Positions 15,419-22,913 of a DNA stretch of 36,678 nt are shown here, piece by piece. Under the pieces are notes generated by a model. That model was not told the origin of the DNA, did not search any database, and saw only the letters and a program-made list of their open reading frames with translations. The stretch comes from a bacterium. GTDB lineage: Bacteria; Moduliflexota; Moduliflexia; Moduliflexales; JAUQPW01. The position numbers were made by a program, and so were the translations under genes. The stretch lies in contig JAUQPW010000054.1 of the NCBI GenBank assembly GCA_030550175.1, positions 1 through 36,678 of the forward strand, in the 5' to 3' direction. The stretch's first letter is position 1. Each line of letters starts with the position of its first letter.

Positions 15419-15811
15419 CTATACAGGTTTTTTTGCATGGAAGGCACGGCGGTGATGGGCTTTCTTAGTATAATGGCTGGATTTGGAGTACGTAGATAAC
15501 TTGGCCCAGGTCTTGGGCCCTACAATTCCATCCACTTTCAGATGGTTATCTTTCTGAAAGGCTTTTATAGCTGCTATGGTTTTAGGACCCATTTTTCCAT
15601 CGATCGGACCGGGGTTATACCCGGCCAGCTTCAGGTCACGTTGAATCTTCATCGTCTGAGCAGAGGATTTACTCGATTTATGCTTGCGAGCATGTTTCGT
15701 GGAGTGTTTCGCTTTTGTATGATGCCGTGCAGGATGTTTAGCCGCCAAACCGGTTCCACTAAAACTTAAAACCAACACGCCTGCTAAAAGTAATACCCAT
15801 ATCTTTTTCAT
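15419..15811 (-). CDS. Secreted peptidoglycan-binding domain protein
   Basis: A 130-residue protein. It has a signal peptide (MKKIWVLLLAGVLVLSF... with the site GLAA-K near 24), a His/Lys-rich linker of about 25 residues, and one PG_binding_1 domain (about 52-108) with MKIQRDLKLAGYNPGPIDG, MGPKTIAAIKAFQKDN and VDGIVGPKTWAKL. A second His/Lys-rich tail follows. No catalytic domain is attached, so it likely only binds the cell wall; the basic His-rich arms might bind metal, nucleic acid or teichoic-like polymers (inference). GGAGGT lies upstream of the ATG. A perfect AT-rich palindrome sits just before that site at 15840-15861. Confidence 0.85.
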   Translation of the reverse strand: MKKIWVLLLAGVLVLSFSGTGLAAKHPARHHTKAKHSTKHARKHKSSKSSAQTMKIQRDLKLAGYNPGPIDGKMGPKTIAAIKAFQKDNHLKVDGIVGPKTWAKLSTYSKSSHYTKKAHHRRAFHAKKPV

Positions 15812-15839
15812 TACTTCATTTACCTCCGGATAGATAAGC

Positions 15840-15861
15840 GATAAATAAATCTTTATTTATC
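15840..15861 (-). promoter_or_regulatory. Perfect AT-rich palindrome in leader
   Basis: GATAAATAAA-TC-TTTATTTATC has 10-bp arms with a two-base loop, placed 13-34 bases before the Shine-Dalgarno site of the peptidoglycan-binding gene. A second smaller palindrome CTTATC-TTTT-GATAAG lies at 15927-15942. Either an operator or an mRNA hairpin. Confidence 0.4.
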
Positions 15862-15942
15862 ACTCATCTTTTGTCCTTTTATCATTTCTCCTTCACATAA
15901 AAACCTGGTAGGCCATCATTTATCTCCTTATCTTTTGATAAG

Positions 15943-16247
15943 AAAGGGTTTTGCTTCAGATCAGATAACGGAAATGCTTCTGCTTTTTTGGGTCGCAAGT
16001 TCTATACCAGGTTTTTGGCTAAAGAAAAAAATCTATGGAAACCCTATTTTAAAGGGCTTTTTAAGTGATGGGTGGTTCGGATAAAACCCGTTAAGCCTTT
16101 GCTTAAAATACCTTAAAAAAGGTAAAAACCTTTTTTCTGATAAAGTGAACTAAATAATAGTATTTTATAAAGATAGAATATAAAACTGTGGGGATTCAGA
16201 GTAACTATACCTCAAATAAGGTATGGGCTGTGTGAGGGGAAACGGGT
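15943..16247 (+). promoter_or_regulatory. AT-rich region upstream of second kinase locus
   Basis: No gene is seen. It contains TACCTT-AAAA-AAGGTA at 16109-16124, the exact reverse complement of 1833-1848, and ATACCT/AGGTAT arms at 16207-16223. No convincing sigma-70 or sigma-54 promoter could be fixed. Confidence 0.3.
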
Positions 16248-16370
16248 ATGAATCCTCCTACGACCGATGGATTTTACGAGTTGATAGAAACTGGTATATT
16301 TTTTGCGCTTTTGATAATTTTGTATAAAGACTCACTTTTTATTCTTAATTTTACCCTAAATGGGATGTAA
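16248..16370 (+). CDS. Small membrane protein or leader peptide, 40 residues
   Basis: ATG 16248 follows GAGGGG at a spacing of about eight bases and opens a 40-codon frame ending in TAA at 16368-16370. The product has a polar start (MNPPTTDGFYELIET) and one hydrophobic segment (GIFFALLIILYKDSLFILNF) long enough to span the membrane. It stops nine bases before the kinase ATG, whose own ribosome site is weak, so translational coupling is likely. I recognise no family. It could be a small membrane regulator of the kinase, a leader peptide, or a chance frame. Confidence 0.45.
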   Translation: MNPPTTDGFYELIETGIFFALLIILYKDSLFILNFTLNGM

Positions 16371-16379
16371 TCTAAAGAT

Positions 16380-17858
16380 ATGACGCTCAAGCAAAAGCTT
16401 ATTCTTGTAATGGTTGCATTACTGGGTGGACTCCTTATGGTCACCTACTGGTCTATGCAGCGGCATGAAAAGACGCTTTTGACCCAGGTCGAAGATCATG
16501 TAAAAGCATTGGAAAAAATCGGTCAGGTGGATGTGGATCAAATTTTTGCAGAGGGGATCAGCACGGAGGATAAACGGAAGATATTACAGCAACTGGCCGA
16601 GAAAAATAAGCTCTATCAGATTTCCATTTTAAATGATGAAAACCATGTGATCCTCAGTTCCAATCCCAAAGATGACGGAATCAGTCTTGAAGAACTTCGT
16701 AGGCGGCGATTGGTTGGAGAGTCTGCACAGGAAGAGACGAAAAAGGAATTAGAAAAAAGGCTCAAGCGCTACGATATTATCATCCCCATAGGGGAGAACG
16801 AGGAGGGAACCAACTATGCCCATGCCATCATGCTTTTAGATGATTTTAAGTATCTCATAGCCCGAGCCCGCTTCCTCAATTTTTTACTCACCTTAACCAC
16901 GTTTATTGTAGGGATCGGGATTATTATCTATCTGGTCAATCGATTCATCCATCCCATTGATCAACTCATTAAAGCTTCTGAGCAAATTGCACAGGGGAAT
17001 TTTGGTGTTCAACTCAAGGCGAATACCCAGGATGAATTGGGTCGATTAATTGAAAGATTTAATAATATGGCCGTTCGCTTACAGCAGCAAAAAGCCTGGG
17101 AAGAGCGAATTAAGCGTTCGGAGCGTCTGGCTATGATCGGGGAATTGGGAGCCAGGCTGGCCCATGAAATTCGGAATCCCCTGAACTCCATAGCCCTCAC
17201 CATCGATCATGTTCGAGATCGATTTGCGCCTCGGGCCAACTCCCAGGCGAAAGAAAGGGAAGAATTTGAAACTTATCTGAATAATATACGGAGTGAAATT
17301 TTACGGCTTAACCGTCTGGTGGTTGAATTTTTACAATTTGCGCGTCCACCCCATGCGAAAAAAGTGCCCGTTCAGATTCCTCTTCTCCTCCAACAGATTG
17401 CTCAACTCGTTGCAACGGAAGCAGAGAAGCAAAATATTCAAATCAAGGTCGAAATACCCTCAACCCCTATAGAAATTCTGGCCGATGAGGAGCTCCTTAA
17501 AACCGCTTTTCTTAATCTCGTTTTTAATGCTTTTCAAGCCATGCCAGGGGGAGGAACTTTAACCCTTCAAGTTCAACCGGTAATCCGAGAAAGTCCGGAA
17601 TACCCCCTGCGAAACATCCAGATCCTCTTCTCAGATACGGGAAAGGGCATCCCCCCGGAATATCGAGAAAAAATCTTTGAGCCTTATTTTACGACAAAAG
17701 AGGGGGGTTCCGGATTGGGCCTGACCATCGCCCATCAAATTATCGAGGAACACGGAGGCTTGATTACAGTGGAAAGCCAGCCTGGAGAGGGAACGACCTT
17801 CAGGATTACCCTTCCCCTTAGGGAGAACGGAGGGAACCAGAATGAAAGAGTACTCTGA
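16380..17858 (+). CDS. Membrane sensor histidine kinase (second pair)
   Basis: A 492-residue sensor. It has a membrane helix about 5-24, an extracytoplasmic domain about 25-163 with a strongly charged helical start, a second helix about 165-187, HAMP about 188-240, and HisKA with phospho-acceptor His262 in RLAHEIRNPLNSI. The HATPase carries NLVFNAFQAMPGGG, DTGKGIP, YFTTKEGGSG and GLGLTI. All catalytic motifs are present. It resembles the kinase at 9401 in its catalytic half but has a shorter and unrelated-looking sensor region. Its end overlaps the following regulator gene by 17 bases, so the two are translationally coupled. No strong ribosome site precedes ATG 16380; coupling to the micro-ORF may serve. 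Confidence 0.92.
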   Translation: MTLKQKLILVMVALLGGLLMVTYWSMQRHEKTLLTQVEDHVKALEKIGQVDVDQIFAEGISTEDKRKILQQLAEKNKLYQISILNDENHVILSSNPKDDGISLEELRRRRLVGESAQEETKKELEKRLKRYDIIIPIGENEEGTNYAHAIMLLDDFKYLIARARFLNFLLTLTTFIVGIGIIIYLVNRFIHPIDQLIKASEQIAQGNFGVQLKANTQDELGRLIERFNNMAVRLQQQKAWEERIKRSERLAMIGELGARLAHEIRNPLNSIALTIDHVRDRFAPRANSQAKEREEFETYLNNIRSEILRLNRLVVEFLQFARPPHAKKVPVQIPLLLQQIAQLVATEAEKQNIQIKVEIPSTPIEILADEELLKTAFLNLVFNAFQAMPGGGTLTLQVQPVIRESPEYPLRNIQILFSDTGKGIPPEYREKIFEPYFTTKEGGSGLGLTIAHQIIEEHGGLITVESQPGEGTTFRITLPLRENGGNQNERVL

Positions 17859-19242
17859 AAGTATTCTCGTTGTGGATGATGAAAAACTTCAACGAGAAAT
17901 TATCCGGGATATTTTAAAATATGAAGGCTATCCGGTGACTATAGCCGGAAGTGGCCGGGAAGCTCTGGAACTCCTAAAACAAACTTCGGTAGCCCTCATT
18001 ATAACGGATCTCAAGATGCCCGAGATGGATGGAATTGAACTGTTGGGAAAAGTGAAGGAAATAAGTCCGGAGACCAGTGTGATCGTGGTAACGGCTTATG
18101 GCTCCGTTGAATCTGCCGTAGAGGCCATGAAAAAAGGGGCTTTCCATTACCTTACAAAACCCTTCGGTAAAGAAGAACTTCTCCTAACCGTGCAGAGAGC
18201 CCTGGAGAACAGATCCCTGTTGCGGGAGAATCGTCTCTTACGAAAAGAACTGGAGGAACGGTATCAGTTCCATAACCTTATCGGGAGTTCTCCCCGGATG
18301 CAGGAAGTATTTAGAATTATCGAAAAGGTCGCCCCCAGTGACTCTACCGTCCTTATTTATGGGGAGAGCGGAACCGGAAAAGAACTGGTGGCCAGAGCCA
18401 TTCATTTTTATAGTAAACGAAAAAATCATGCTTTCCTGGCGATTAATTGTGCGGCCATTCCGGATACTCTCCTGGAAAGTGAGATGTTTGGCCATGAAAA
18501 AGGATCTTTCAGTGGTGCTTATACCCAAAAGAAAGGAATCTTTGAAGAAGCCCATCAGGGAACCCTTTTTCTGGATGAAATCGGGGATTTGAATATTTCT
18601 CTGCAAGCTAAATTGCTCCGGGTGCTTCAGGATGGAGAAATAAAACGGGTTGGGGGTAATAAGGTCATCACGGTAGACGTACGGGTAATTGCCGCAACCA
18701 ATAAAAACCTGGAAGAAGAAATGCAAGAAGGCCGATTCCGCCAGGATCTATATTATCGGCTCAATGTAGTTCCCATTTTTCTTCCTTCGTTGCGGGAGAG
18801 AAAAGAGGATATCTCCCTGCTTATCGATTTCTTTATTAAAAAGTACGGAAAAAAGTTTGGAAAAGTTATTGAGAAAATAACCCCAGACGCCATGGATCGA
18901 TTACTGGATTACTCCTGGCCTGGAAACGTTCGAGAATTAGAGTCGGTAATAGAACGGACGGTTCTTCTAAACGAAGATGGAATTATTCGAGCCGATGATC
19001 TTCCCCAGAAGCTCCTGGCCCCCAAGTCCCAGAGCTTTGGGCTTGATCTCACCATTCCCGATGAGGGCATCTCTCTCTCTGAGGTGGAACGAAATCTTAT
19101 TGAAAACGCCCTCATCAAGTCTAACTGGAGTATTAAACGGGCTTCAGAACTCCTGGGAATTACCTACAAAACCCTCCAGTACCGAATTCAGAAATTCCAT
19201 TTGAAACGAGAAAATTCGACCCGAGGATCAGGCAACCCTTGA
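17842..19242 (+). CDS. NtrC-family response regulator with variant GAFTGA loop
   Basis: A 466-residue partner of the preceding kinase. Receiver Asp56 lies in IITDLKMPEMDG, Walker A is GESGTGKE (from residue 174), Walker B is LFLDEIGDL, and the C-terminal Fis-type helix-turn-helix is IKRASELLGITYKTLQYRI. The loop that contacts sigma-54 reads GSFSGA (221-226) instead of GAFTGA; Ser for Thr is conservative, Ala to Ser less usual. GGAGGG lies seven bases before the ATG. The protein aligns with the regulator at 11113 almost without gaps in receiver and AAA+ domains, pointing to duplication of a kinase/regulator pair. The liv operon begins 116 bases downstream and could be a target, but no -24/-12 promoter is visible there. 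Confidence 0.92.
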   Translation: MKEYSESILVVDDEKLQREIIRDILKYEGYPVTIAGSGREALELLKQTSVALIITDLKMPEMDGIELLGKVKEISPETSVIVVTAYGSVESAVEAMKKGAFHYLTKPFGKEELLLTVQRALENRSLLRENRLLRKELEERYQFHNLIGSSPRMQEVFRIIEKVAPSDSTVLIYGESGTGKELVARAIHFYSKRKNHAFLAINCAAIPDTLLESEMFGHEKGSFSGAYTQKKGIFEEAHQGTLFLDEIGDLNISLQAKLLRVLQDGEIKRVGGNKVITVDVRVIAATNKNLEEEMQEGRFRQDLYYRLNVVPIFLPSLRERKEDISLLIDFFIKKYGKKFGKVIEKITPDAMDRLLDYSWPGNVRELESVIERTVLLNEDGIIRADDLPQKLLAPKSQSFGLDLTIPDEGISLSEVERNLIENALIKSNWSIKRASELLGITYKTLQYRIQKFHLKRENSTRGSGNP

Positions 19243-19257
19243 GTCTGAAGATTAAAC

Positions 19258-19304
19258 TTGACAATCCGTTGGCAGGTGGAGATGATAACCATAGACAGGT
19301 TATC
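19258..19304 (+). promoter_or_regulatory. Promoter with overlapping operator-like palindrome
   Basis: TTGACA (19258-19263) is followed after 17 bases by GATGAT (four of six matches). Overlapping the -10 and start region is the perfect inverted repeat GATAACC-N7-GGTTATC (19284-19304). This is a good position for a repressor site on the liv operon. It could instead be a small mRNA hairpin. Confidence 0.4.
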
Positions 19305-19358
19305 CTTTAAAATTACAGATAGTTTTTTATTTCCTTTAGCCATGCAGGAGGTGGGACA

Positions 19359-20636
19359 ATGGGTTCAAAAGAGGTAGGAAGAAGAGATTTTTTAAAGTAT
19401 GGGATATCGTTAGTAGGTACAGGAGTCCTGGGATCTCAACTCGTTTACCCCCTGGATCCGGTTTATGCCCAAACAGAAAAGAAGGGCAAAATTAAAGATC
19501 CCATTCGAATTGGAGCCCAGGCAACCCTTTCCGGCCCGTTTGGAGGATATGGGCAATTTATGAAAATGGGGGCTCAACTGGCCGTCGATGAAATTAACTC
19601 CAGCGGAGGAATTCTGGGGAGTAAGGTCGAAATTGAATTTCGAGATGAGGAGTTAAAACCCGATGTAGCCGCTAAAAATGCCCGATATTTTGTGGATGAC
19701 TGGGGAGCCGATTTTCTTACGGGTCTCGATGCCAGTTCCTCGGCATTAGGGGTGGGAGCCATCATGGGGGAACTGGATAGGGTTCTCATTGTAACCCATG
19801 GAGCAACTGAAAAACTCACCGAAAATCTGGTCTACAAGCAGGGTATCAAACAGATTTTTCGAATTAGCGTACCGGTTTACCAGGATGGAATTGCGGCTGC
19901 CATAGTAGCCAAGGATTTCCCGGCAAAGCGATGGGTTACCATCGGTGCAGATTATGAATACGGACATACCGCCTGGAACTTTTTTAAGGCAACTTTAAAA
20001 AAGCTCCGTCCCGATGTAGAATTTGTGGAAGAAGCCTGGGCTAAGTTCCTGACTTCGGACTTTGGAGCTCATATTACCAAAGTCATGGCGGCCAATCCAG
20101 ACGGAATTTACTCAACCCAGTGGGCCGGGGAAGCCGTTACTTTAATCAAACAGGCCAAGCTTTTCGGAGTTTTTGATAAAATTCAAACCTGGATGACTCC
20201 CATGGGGGCGGCCATGGATGTACTGGAAGGCCTTGGAAAGGAGTACCCAGAAAAAGCCTGGGTCACCTGCCGATACTGGTTTCAATACCCCGATACCCCT
20301 GAAAATAAGGCGTTCGTTGCGAGATTTTATAAACGCTGGAATAAATATCCCCACTACGTCTCGGAGACTACGTATTCTGCCATCTATGCCATCAAAGCCG
20401 CGGTAGAAAAGGCCGGAACGCTTTCAACGCCCGAGGTCATCAAAGCCCTTGAGGGAATGACTCTCATGACCCCGGCTGGTAAACGATACATCCGTCCTGA
20501 AGATCATCAAGCGGTTTATCAGGTTCCCTGGGGCCGTATTACCCACAATCCAGAATATCCTTTTCCAACCTTGACGGACCTCAAGGTTATACCTGCAGAG
20601 GAGTATTTCCGGAAACCGCCGTTTGTTGAAGCTTAG
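19359..20636 (+). CDS. Branched-chain amino acid-type ABC substrate-binding protein (LivJ/K-like)
   Basis: A 425-residue periplasmic binding protein of the peripla_BP_6 family. The start has a twin-arginine signal (Arg8-Arg9 in GRRDFLKYG, hydrophobic run, cleavage near VYA-Q at 37/38), so it is likely exported folded by Tat. The mature part begins IRIGAQATLSGPFGGYGQFM, then LAVDEINSSGGILG and VEIEFRDEELKPDVAAKNAR, all typical of the first lobe, and ends with ITHNPEYPFPTLTDLKVIP. The ligand could be branched-chain amino acids, but amides, urea or aromatic compounds use the same family. AGGAGGTG lies a few bases before the ATG. It is the first gene of a five-kilobase liv operon. Confidence 0.92.
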   Translation: MGSKEVGRRDFLKYGISLVGTGVLGSQLVYPLDPVYAQTEKKGKIKDPIRIGAQATLSGPFGGYGQFMKMGAQLAVDEINSSGGILGSKVEIEFRDEELKPDVAAKNARYFVDDWGADFLTGLDASSSALGVGAIMGELDRVLIVTHGATEKLTENLVYKQGIKQIFRISVPVYQDGIAAAIVAKDFPAKRWVTIGADYEYGHTAWNFFKATLKKLRPDVEFVEEAWAKFLTSDFGAHITKVMAANPDGIYSTQWAGEAVTLIKQAKLFGVFDKIQTWMTPMGAAMDVLEGLGKEYPEKAWVTCRYWFQYPDTPENKAFVARFYKRWNKYPHYVSETTYSAIYAIKAAVEKAGTLSTPEVIKALEGMTLMTPAGKRYIRPEDHQAVYQVPWGRITHNPEYPFPTLTDLKVIPAEEYFRKPPFVEA

Positions 20637-20657
20637 AAATTCCCTTCAATCCTTGGT

Positions 20658-20732
20658 TTTCTCGCAAAGACATACTCGCAAAGACATAAGGGTAAAAAAT
20701 AAAAACCTGACACTCTTTGCGAGAAATTTTTT
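20658..20732 (+). terminator. Attenuator-like hairpin with T-run inside liv operon
   Basis: TTTCTCGCAAAGA (20658-20670) pairs perfectly over 13 bp with TCTTTGCGAGAAA (20714-20726), and TTTTTT follows at once. Between the arms the 14-base unit CTCGCAAAGACATA is repeated in tandem (20661-20674, 20675-20688), so two alternative left arms compete for one right arm. Lying between the binding-protein and permease genes, it fits partial termination that makes more binding protein than membrane parts. Confidence 0.6.
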
Positions 20733-20745
20733 ATTTCTGCTTTCG

Positions 20746-21612
20746 ATGAGAACATTTCTATTCCAGGGCCTGGTGGGTCTCAGCGAAGCCATGTACCTGT
20801 GGATGGTTGCCGCAGGACTTAGCCTGATCTTTGGAGTCCTGCGTGTATTGAACTTTGCCCATGGAAGCCTCTATATGTTGGGAGCCTATCTAACCTTCTA
20901 CTTTTTTGGACTTCTGGGACATAACTTCTGGCTGGGATTGGTGATAGGGCCTGTCTTTGTTGCCGGAATCGGCCTGTTAATGGAACGATTCTTTCTCAGA
21001 TTGGTTTATCGTCTGGAAGTTGCTTATCAGCTTTTGCTGACCTTTGCCTTCGTCCTTATCTTCAATGATTTAGTCAAGTTGATCTGGGGCCCTATCTATC
21101 AGGCCCCACCTATGCCCCCCGGTCTGGATAGCTCCCTGTCGATCTTGGGTCAGGCGTATCCCCTGTACAATCTGTTTATTATCCTGGTCGGACCCCTCAT
21201 CGCCTTGGGACTCTGGTTCCTCCTGGAGAAAACCCGATGGGGTCGCCTCATTGTAGCTTCTGCCTCAGACCGAGAAATGGCCAGCGCCTTGGGGGTAAAT
21301 GTTCCTCGATTATACACCTGGGTTTTCATGCTGGGAGCCTGGCTTGCTGCATTAGGCGGGGCCCTTAGTATACCCATTCGCCCGGTTTCTCCGGGAATGG
21401 GCGAAATAATTATCATCGAAGCTTTTATCGTTGCGGTTATCGGAGGCCTCGGAAGCTTAAAAGGCGCTTTTATCGGAGCCATCCTGATAGGACTTCTCCA
21501 TGTATACGGAGTTTTCTATGTTCCCGTATTTGAAATGGCTCTGGCCTTCATTCTCATGGCCGTTGTGCTCATTTTAAGACCCTGGGGATTGTTTGGAACC
21601 CGAGAAGCTTAG
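20746..21612 (+). CDS. Branched-chain amino acid-type ABC permease (LivH-like)
   Basis: A 288-residue permease with about eight helices. The family signature LSLIFGVLRVLNFAHGSLYMLGAY is near residues 25-48, and the coupling-helix region RLIVASASDREMASALGVNV (EAA-like loop to the ATPase) is near 167. GAWLAALGGAL and VIGGLGSLKGAFIGAILIGL follow near the end. The start is ATG 20746: a longer frame to 20623 runs through the attenuator hairpin and overlaps the previous gene, and its extra residues are unlike any permease start. No Shine-Dalgarno site precedes 20746. It forms the membrane pore with the LivM-like protein. Confidence 0.9.
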   Translation: MRTFLFQGLVGLSEAMYLWMVAAGLSLIFGVLRVLNFAHGSLYMLGAYLTFYFFGLLGHNFWLGLVIGPVFVAGIGLLMERFFLRLVYRLEVAYQLLLTFAFVLIFNDLVKLIWGPIYQAPPMPPGLDSSLSILGQAYPLYNLFIILVGPLIALGLWFLLEKTRWGRLIVASASDREMASALGVNVPRLYTWVFMLGAWLAALGGALSIPIRPVSPGMGEIIIIEAFIVAVIGGLGSLKGAFIGAILIGLLHVYGVFYVPVFEMALAFILMAVVLILRPWGLFGTREA

Positions 21613-21761
21613 AAAACAGGAGACGTGGGAACGCAGGAAGGGGAGTCAGGTCAGAGAAAAAGATACCCCTGCAGGGGTCTCAGACGGCTTGTGGTGTCTT
21701 ACAGTGGAGCAGCACTTTGTTTACTTAGTTTTGCTTGGCTTTTAAGTGACCCTCACCCCAA

Positions 21762-21789
21762 CCCCTCTCCCGAAGCTTCGGGAGAGGGG
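21762..21789. repeat. Perfect 28-bp palindrome
   Basis: CCCCTCTCCCGAAG is followed directly by its reverse complement. The preceding CCCTCACCCCAAC is a common flank of this interspersed repeat type. Confidence 0.7.
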
Positions 21790-21823
21790 ATACTGGGGGA
21801 GTTGATCTGAAGATTTGCCGGCT

Positions 21824-21883
21824 CCCCTCTCCCCCTCCCTCACCCTCCCCGTGGACGGGGAGGGTGAGGGAGGGGGAGAGGGG
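21824..21883. repeat. Perfect 29-bp stem inverted repeat
   Basis: A C-rich left arm (21824-21852) pairs base for base with the G-rich right arm (21855-21883) around a two-base GG loop. One strand is nearly pure C/T, the other nearly pure G/A. It lies 22 bases before the LivM-like ATG and must affect mRNA folding there. Confidence 0.75.
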
Positions 21884-21905
21884 CCGAAAGTAGTAATCTT
21901 TAAAA

Positions 21906-22856
21906 ATGAAACCTTATACACTGATCGGTCTGTGCCTTTTAATCGTTGTTTTGATGGTTCTTCCCCTTCTGGTTTCAAGGTTTTATCTTTATATAACCCT
22001 TCAGGTTCTCATGCTGAGTTTGTTTGCCTTAGGGTTCAATCTTCTGTTCGGCTATACAGGACTTTTATCCTTCGGACATGCGGCCTTTTATGCAACGGGA
22101 GCCTATGCAACAGGCCTGATTTTAAAGAATGTAACCAATTCTCTAATTCCCGGCGTTCTGGGGGGTACGCTGGTTGCAACCCTTCTTGCTTTAATCATCG
22201 GCTTTTTTTGTGTTCGCCATACCGATGTGTATTTTTCCATGCTAACCCTGGCCTTCGGGATGATGGTCTACTCCCTGGCCTGGAAATGGCGGGATGTTAC
22301 CGGAGGCGATGATGGATTGATCGGAATCCCTCGAGCTCCCCTTCAAATTCCCGGCGGATTGAGCTTCAGCATGAAGGCCGTATCTAATTACTATTATTTT
22401 GTTTTAATCGTTACGCTTCTGGCCATTCTTCTCCTTTATACCATTGTTAATTCCTCCTTTGGACTGGTCCTTCAGGGTATACGGGAAAATTCCAATCGTG
22501 TGGAGTTTGCCGGAATTCCCATCAAAAGGTATCGATGGATAGCCTTTGTGATTTCGGGATTCTTTGCCGGACTGGCCGGTGCGTTACTGGCCCCTCTGGA
22601 AAATACCGTTGCACCTGCAGCCGCAGACTGGACTAAATCCTCTGAACCCATCCTGGCAAGCCTTTTAGGAGGAATTCATACCTTCGCCGGTCCTATCGTC
22701 GGTTCCGCGTTGTTTATCCTTTTGAAAGAAACCGTCGTCCGGCATACCGAGTACTGGCTGCTGGTATATGGAATTATTCTACTCCTTATTCTGCTCGGAT
22801 TACGGGGAGGGGTTGTAGGAGCTCTTATCCAATTCAAAGCAAAGGCCAAAAGGTAA
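21906..22856 (+). CDS. Branched-chain amino acid-type ABC permease (LivM-like)
   Basis: A 316-residue permease with about nine helices. The family signature LSLFALGFNLLFGYTGLLSF then GHAAFYATGAYA lies near 37-68, TGGDDGLIGIPR near 131-142, the ATPase-coupling loop LQGIRENSNRVEFAGIPIKR near 194-213, and GGIHTFAGPIVGSALF near the end. The start ATG has only an A/T-rich TTTAAAA before it; the nearest purine run is inside the upstream hairpin. It pairs with the LivH-like subunit. Confidence 0.92.
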   Translation: MKPYTLIGLCLLIVVLMVLPLLVSRFYLYITLQVLMLSLFALGFNLLFGYTGLLSFGHAAFYATGAYATGLILKNVTNSLIPGVLGGTLVATLLALIIGFFCVRHTDVYFSMLTLAFGMMVYSLAWKWRDVTGGDDGLIGIPRAPLQIPGGLSFSMKAVSNYYYFVLIVTLLAILLLYTIVNSSFGLVLQGIRENSNRVEFAGIPIKRYRWIAFVISGFFAGLAGALLAPLENTVAPAAADWTKSSEPILASLLGGIHTFAGPIVGSALFILLKETVVRHTEYWLLVYGIILLLILLGLRGGVVGALIQFKAKAKR

Positions 22857-22903
22857 AGGAGAAAAATATCTTTGCTTTTGCCTTTTGCCCTTTGCCCTTT
22901 ACT
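22845..22903. repeat. AAAGGC/GCCTTT-type repeat before ATPase gene
   Basis: AAAGGCCAAAAGGTAAAGG at the LivM-like stop can pair imperfectly with TTTGCCTTTTGCCCTTTG-type sequence just downstream. The same CTTTTGCC-type units recur (reverse strand) at 36395-36430. Confidence 0.4.
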
Positions 22904-22913
22904 TCCCTAAGGG

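Larger units (their letters stand above)
21613..21905 (+). other. Hairpin-filled gap between permease genes
   Basis: This 293-base gap inside the operon has no supported gene. It holds two very stable inverted repeats (21762-21789 and 21824-21883, listed separately). A 61-codon frame at 21625 runs through them and lacks any recognisable start site or motif. Confidence 0.5.

Noticed and set aside
19243..19358. Sigma-54 (-24/-12) promoter before the liv operon
   Set aside because: TTGGCAGG looks like a -24 half, but no GC occurs at the required distance. I also found no good match upstream of other genes here.
20623..20745. Longer TTG start for the LivH-like permease
   Set aside because: The extra 41 codons run through the tandem repeat and attenuator hairpin and overlap the previous gene. 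The conserved permease start matches ATG 20746.
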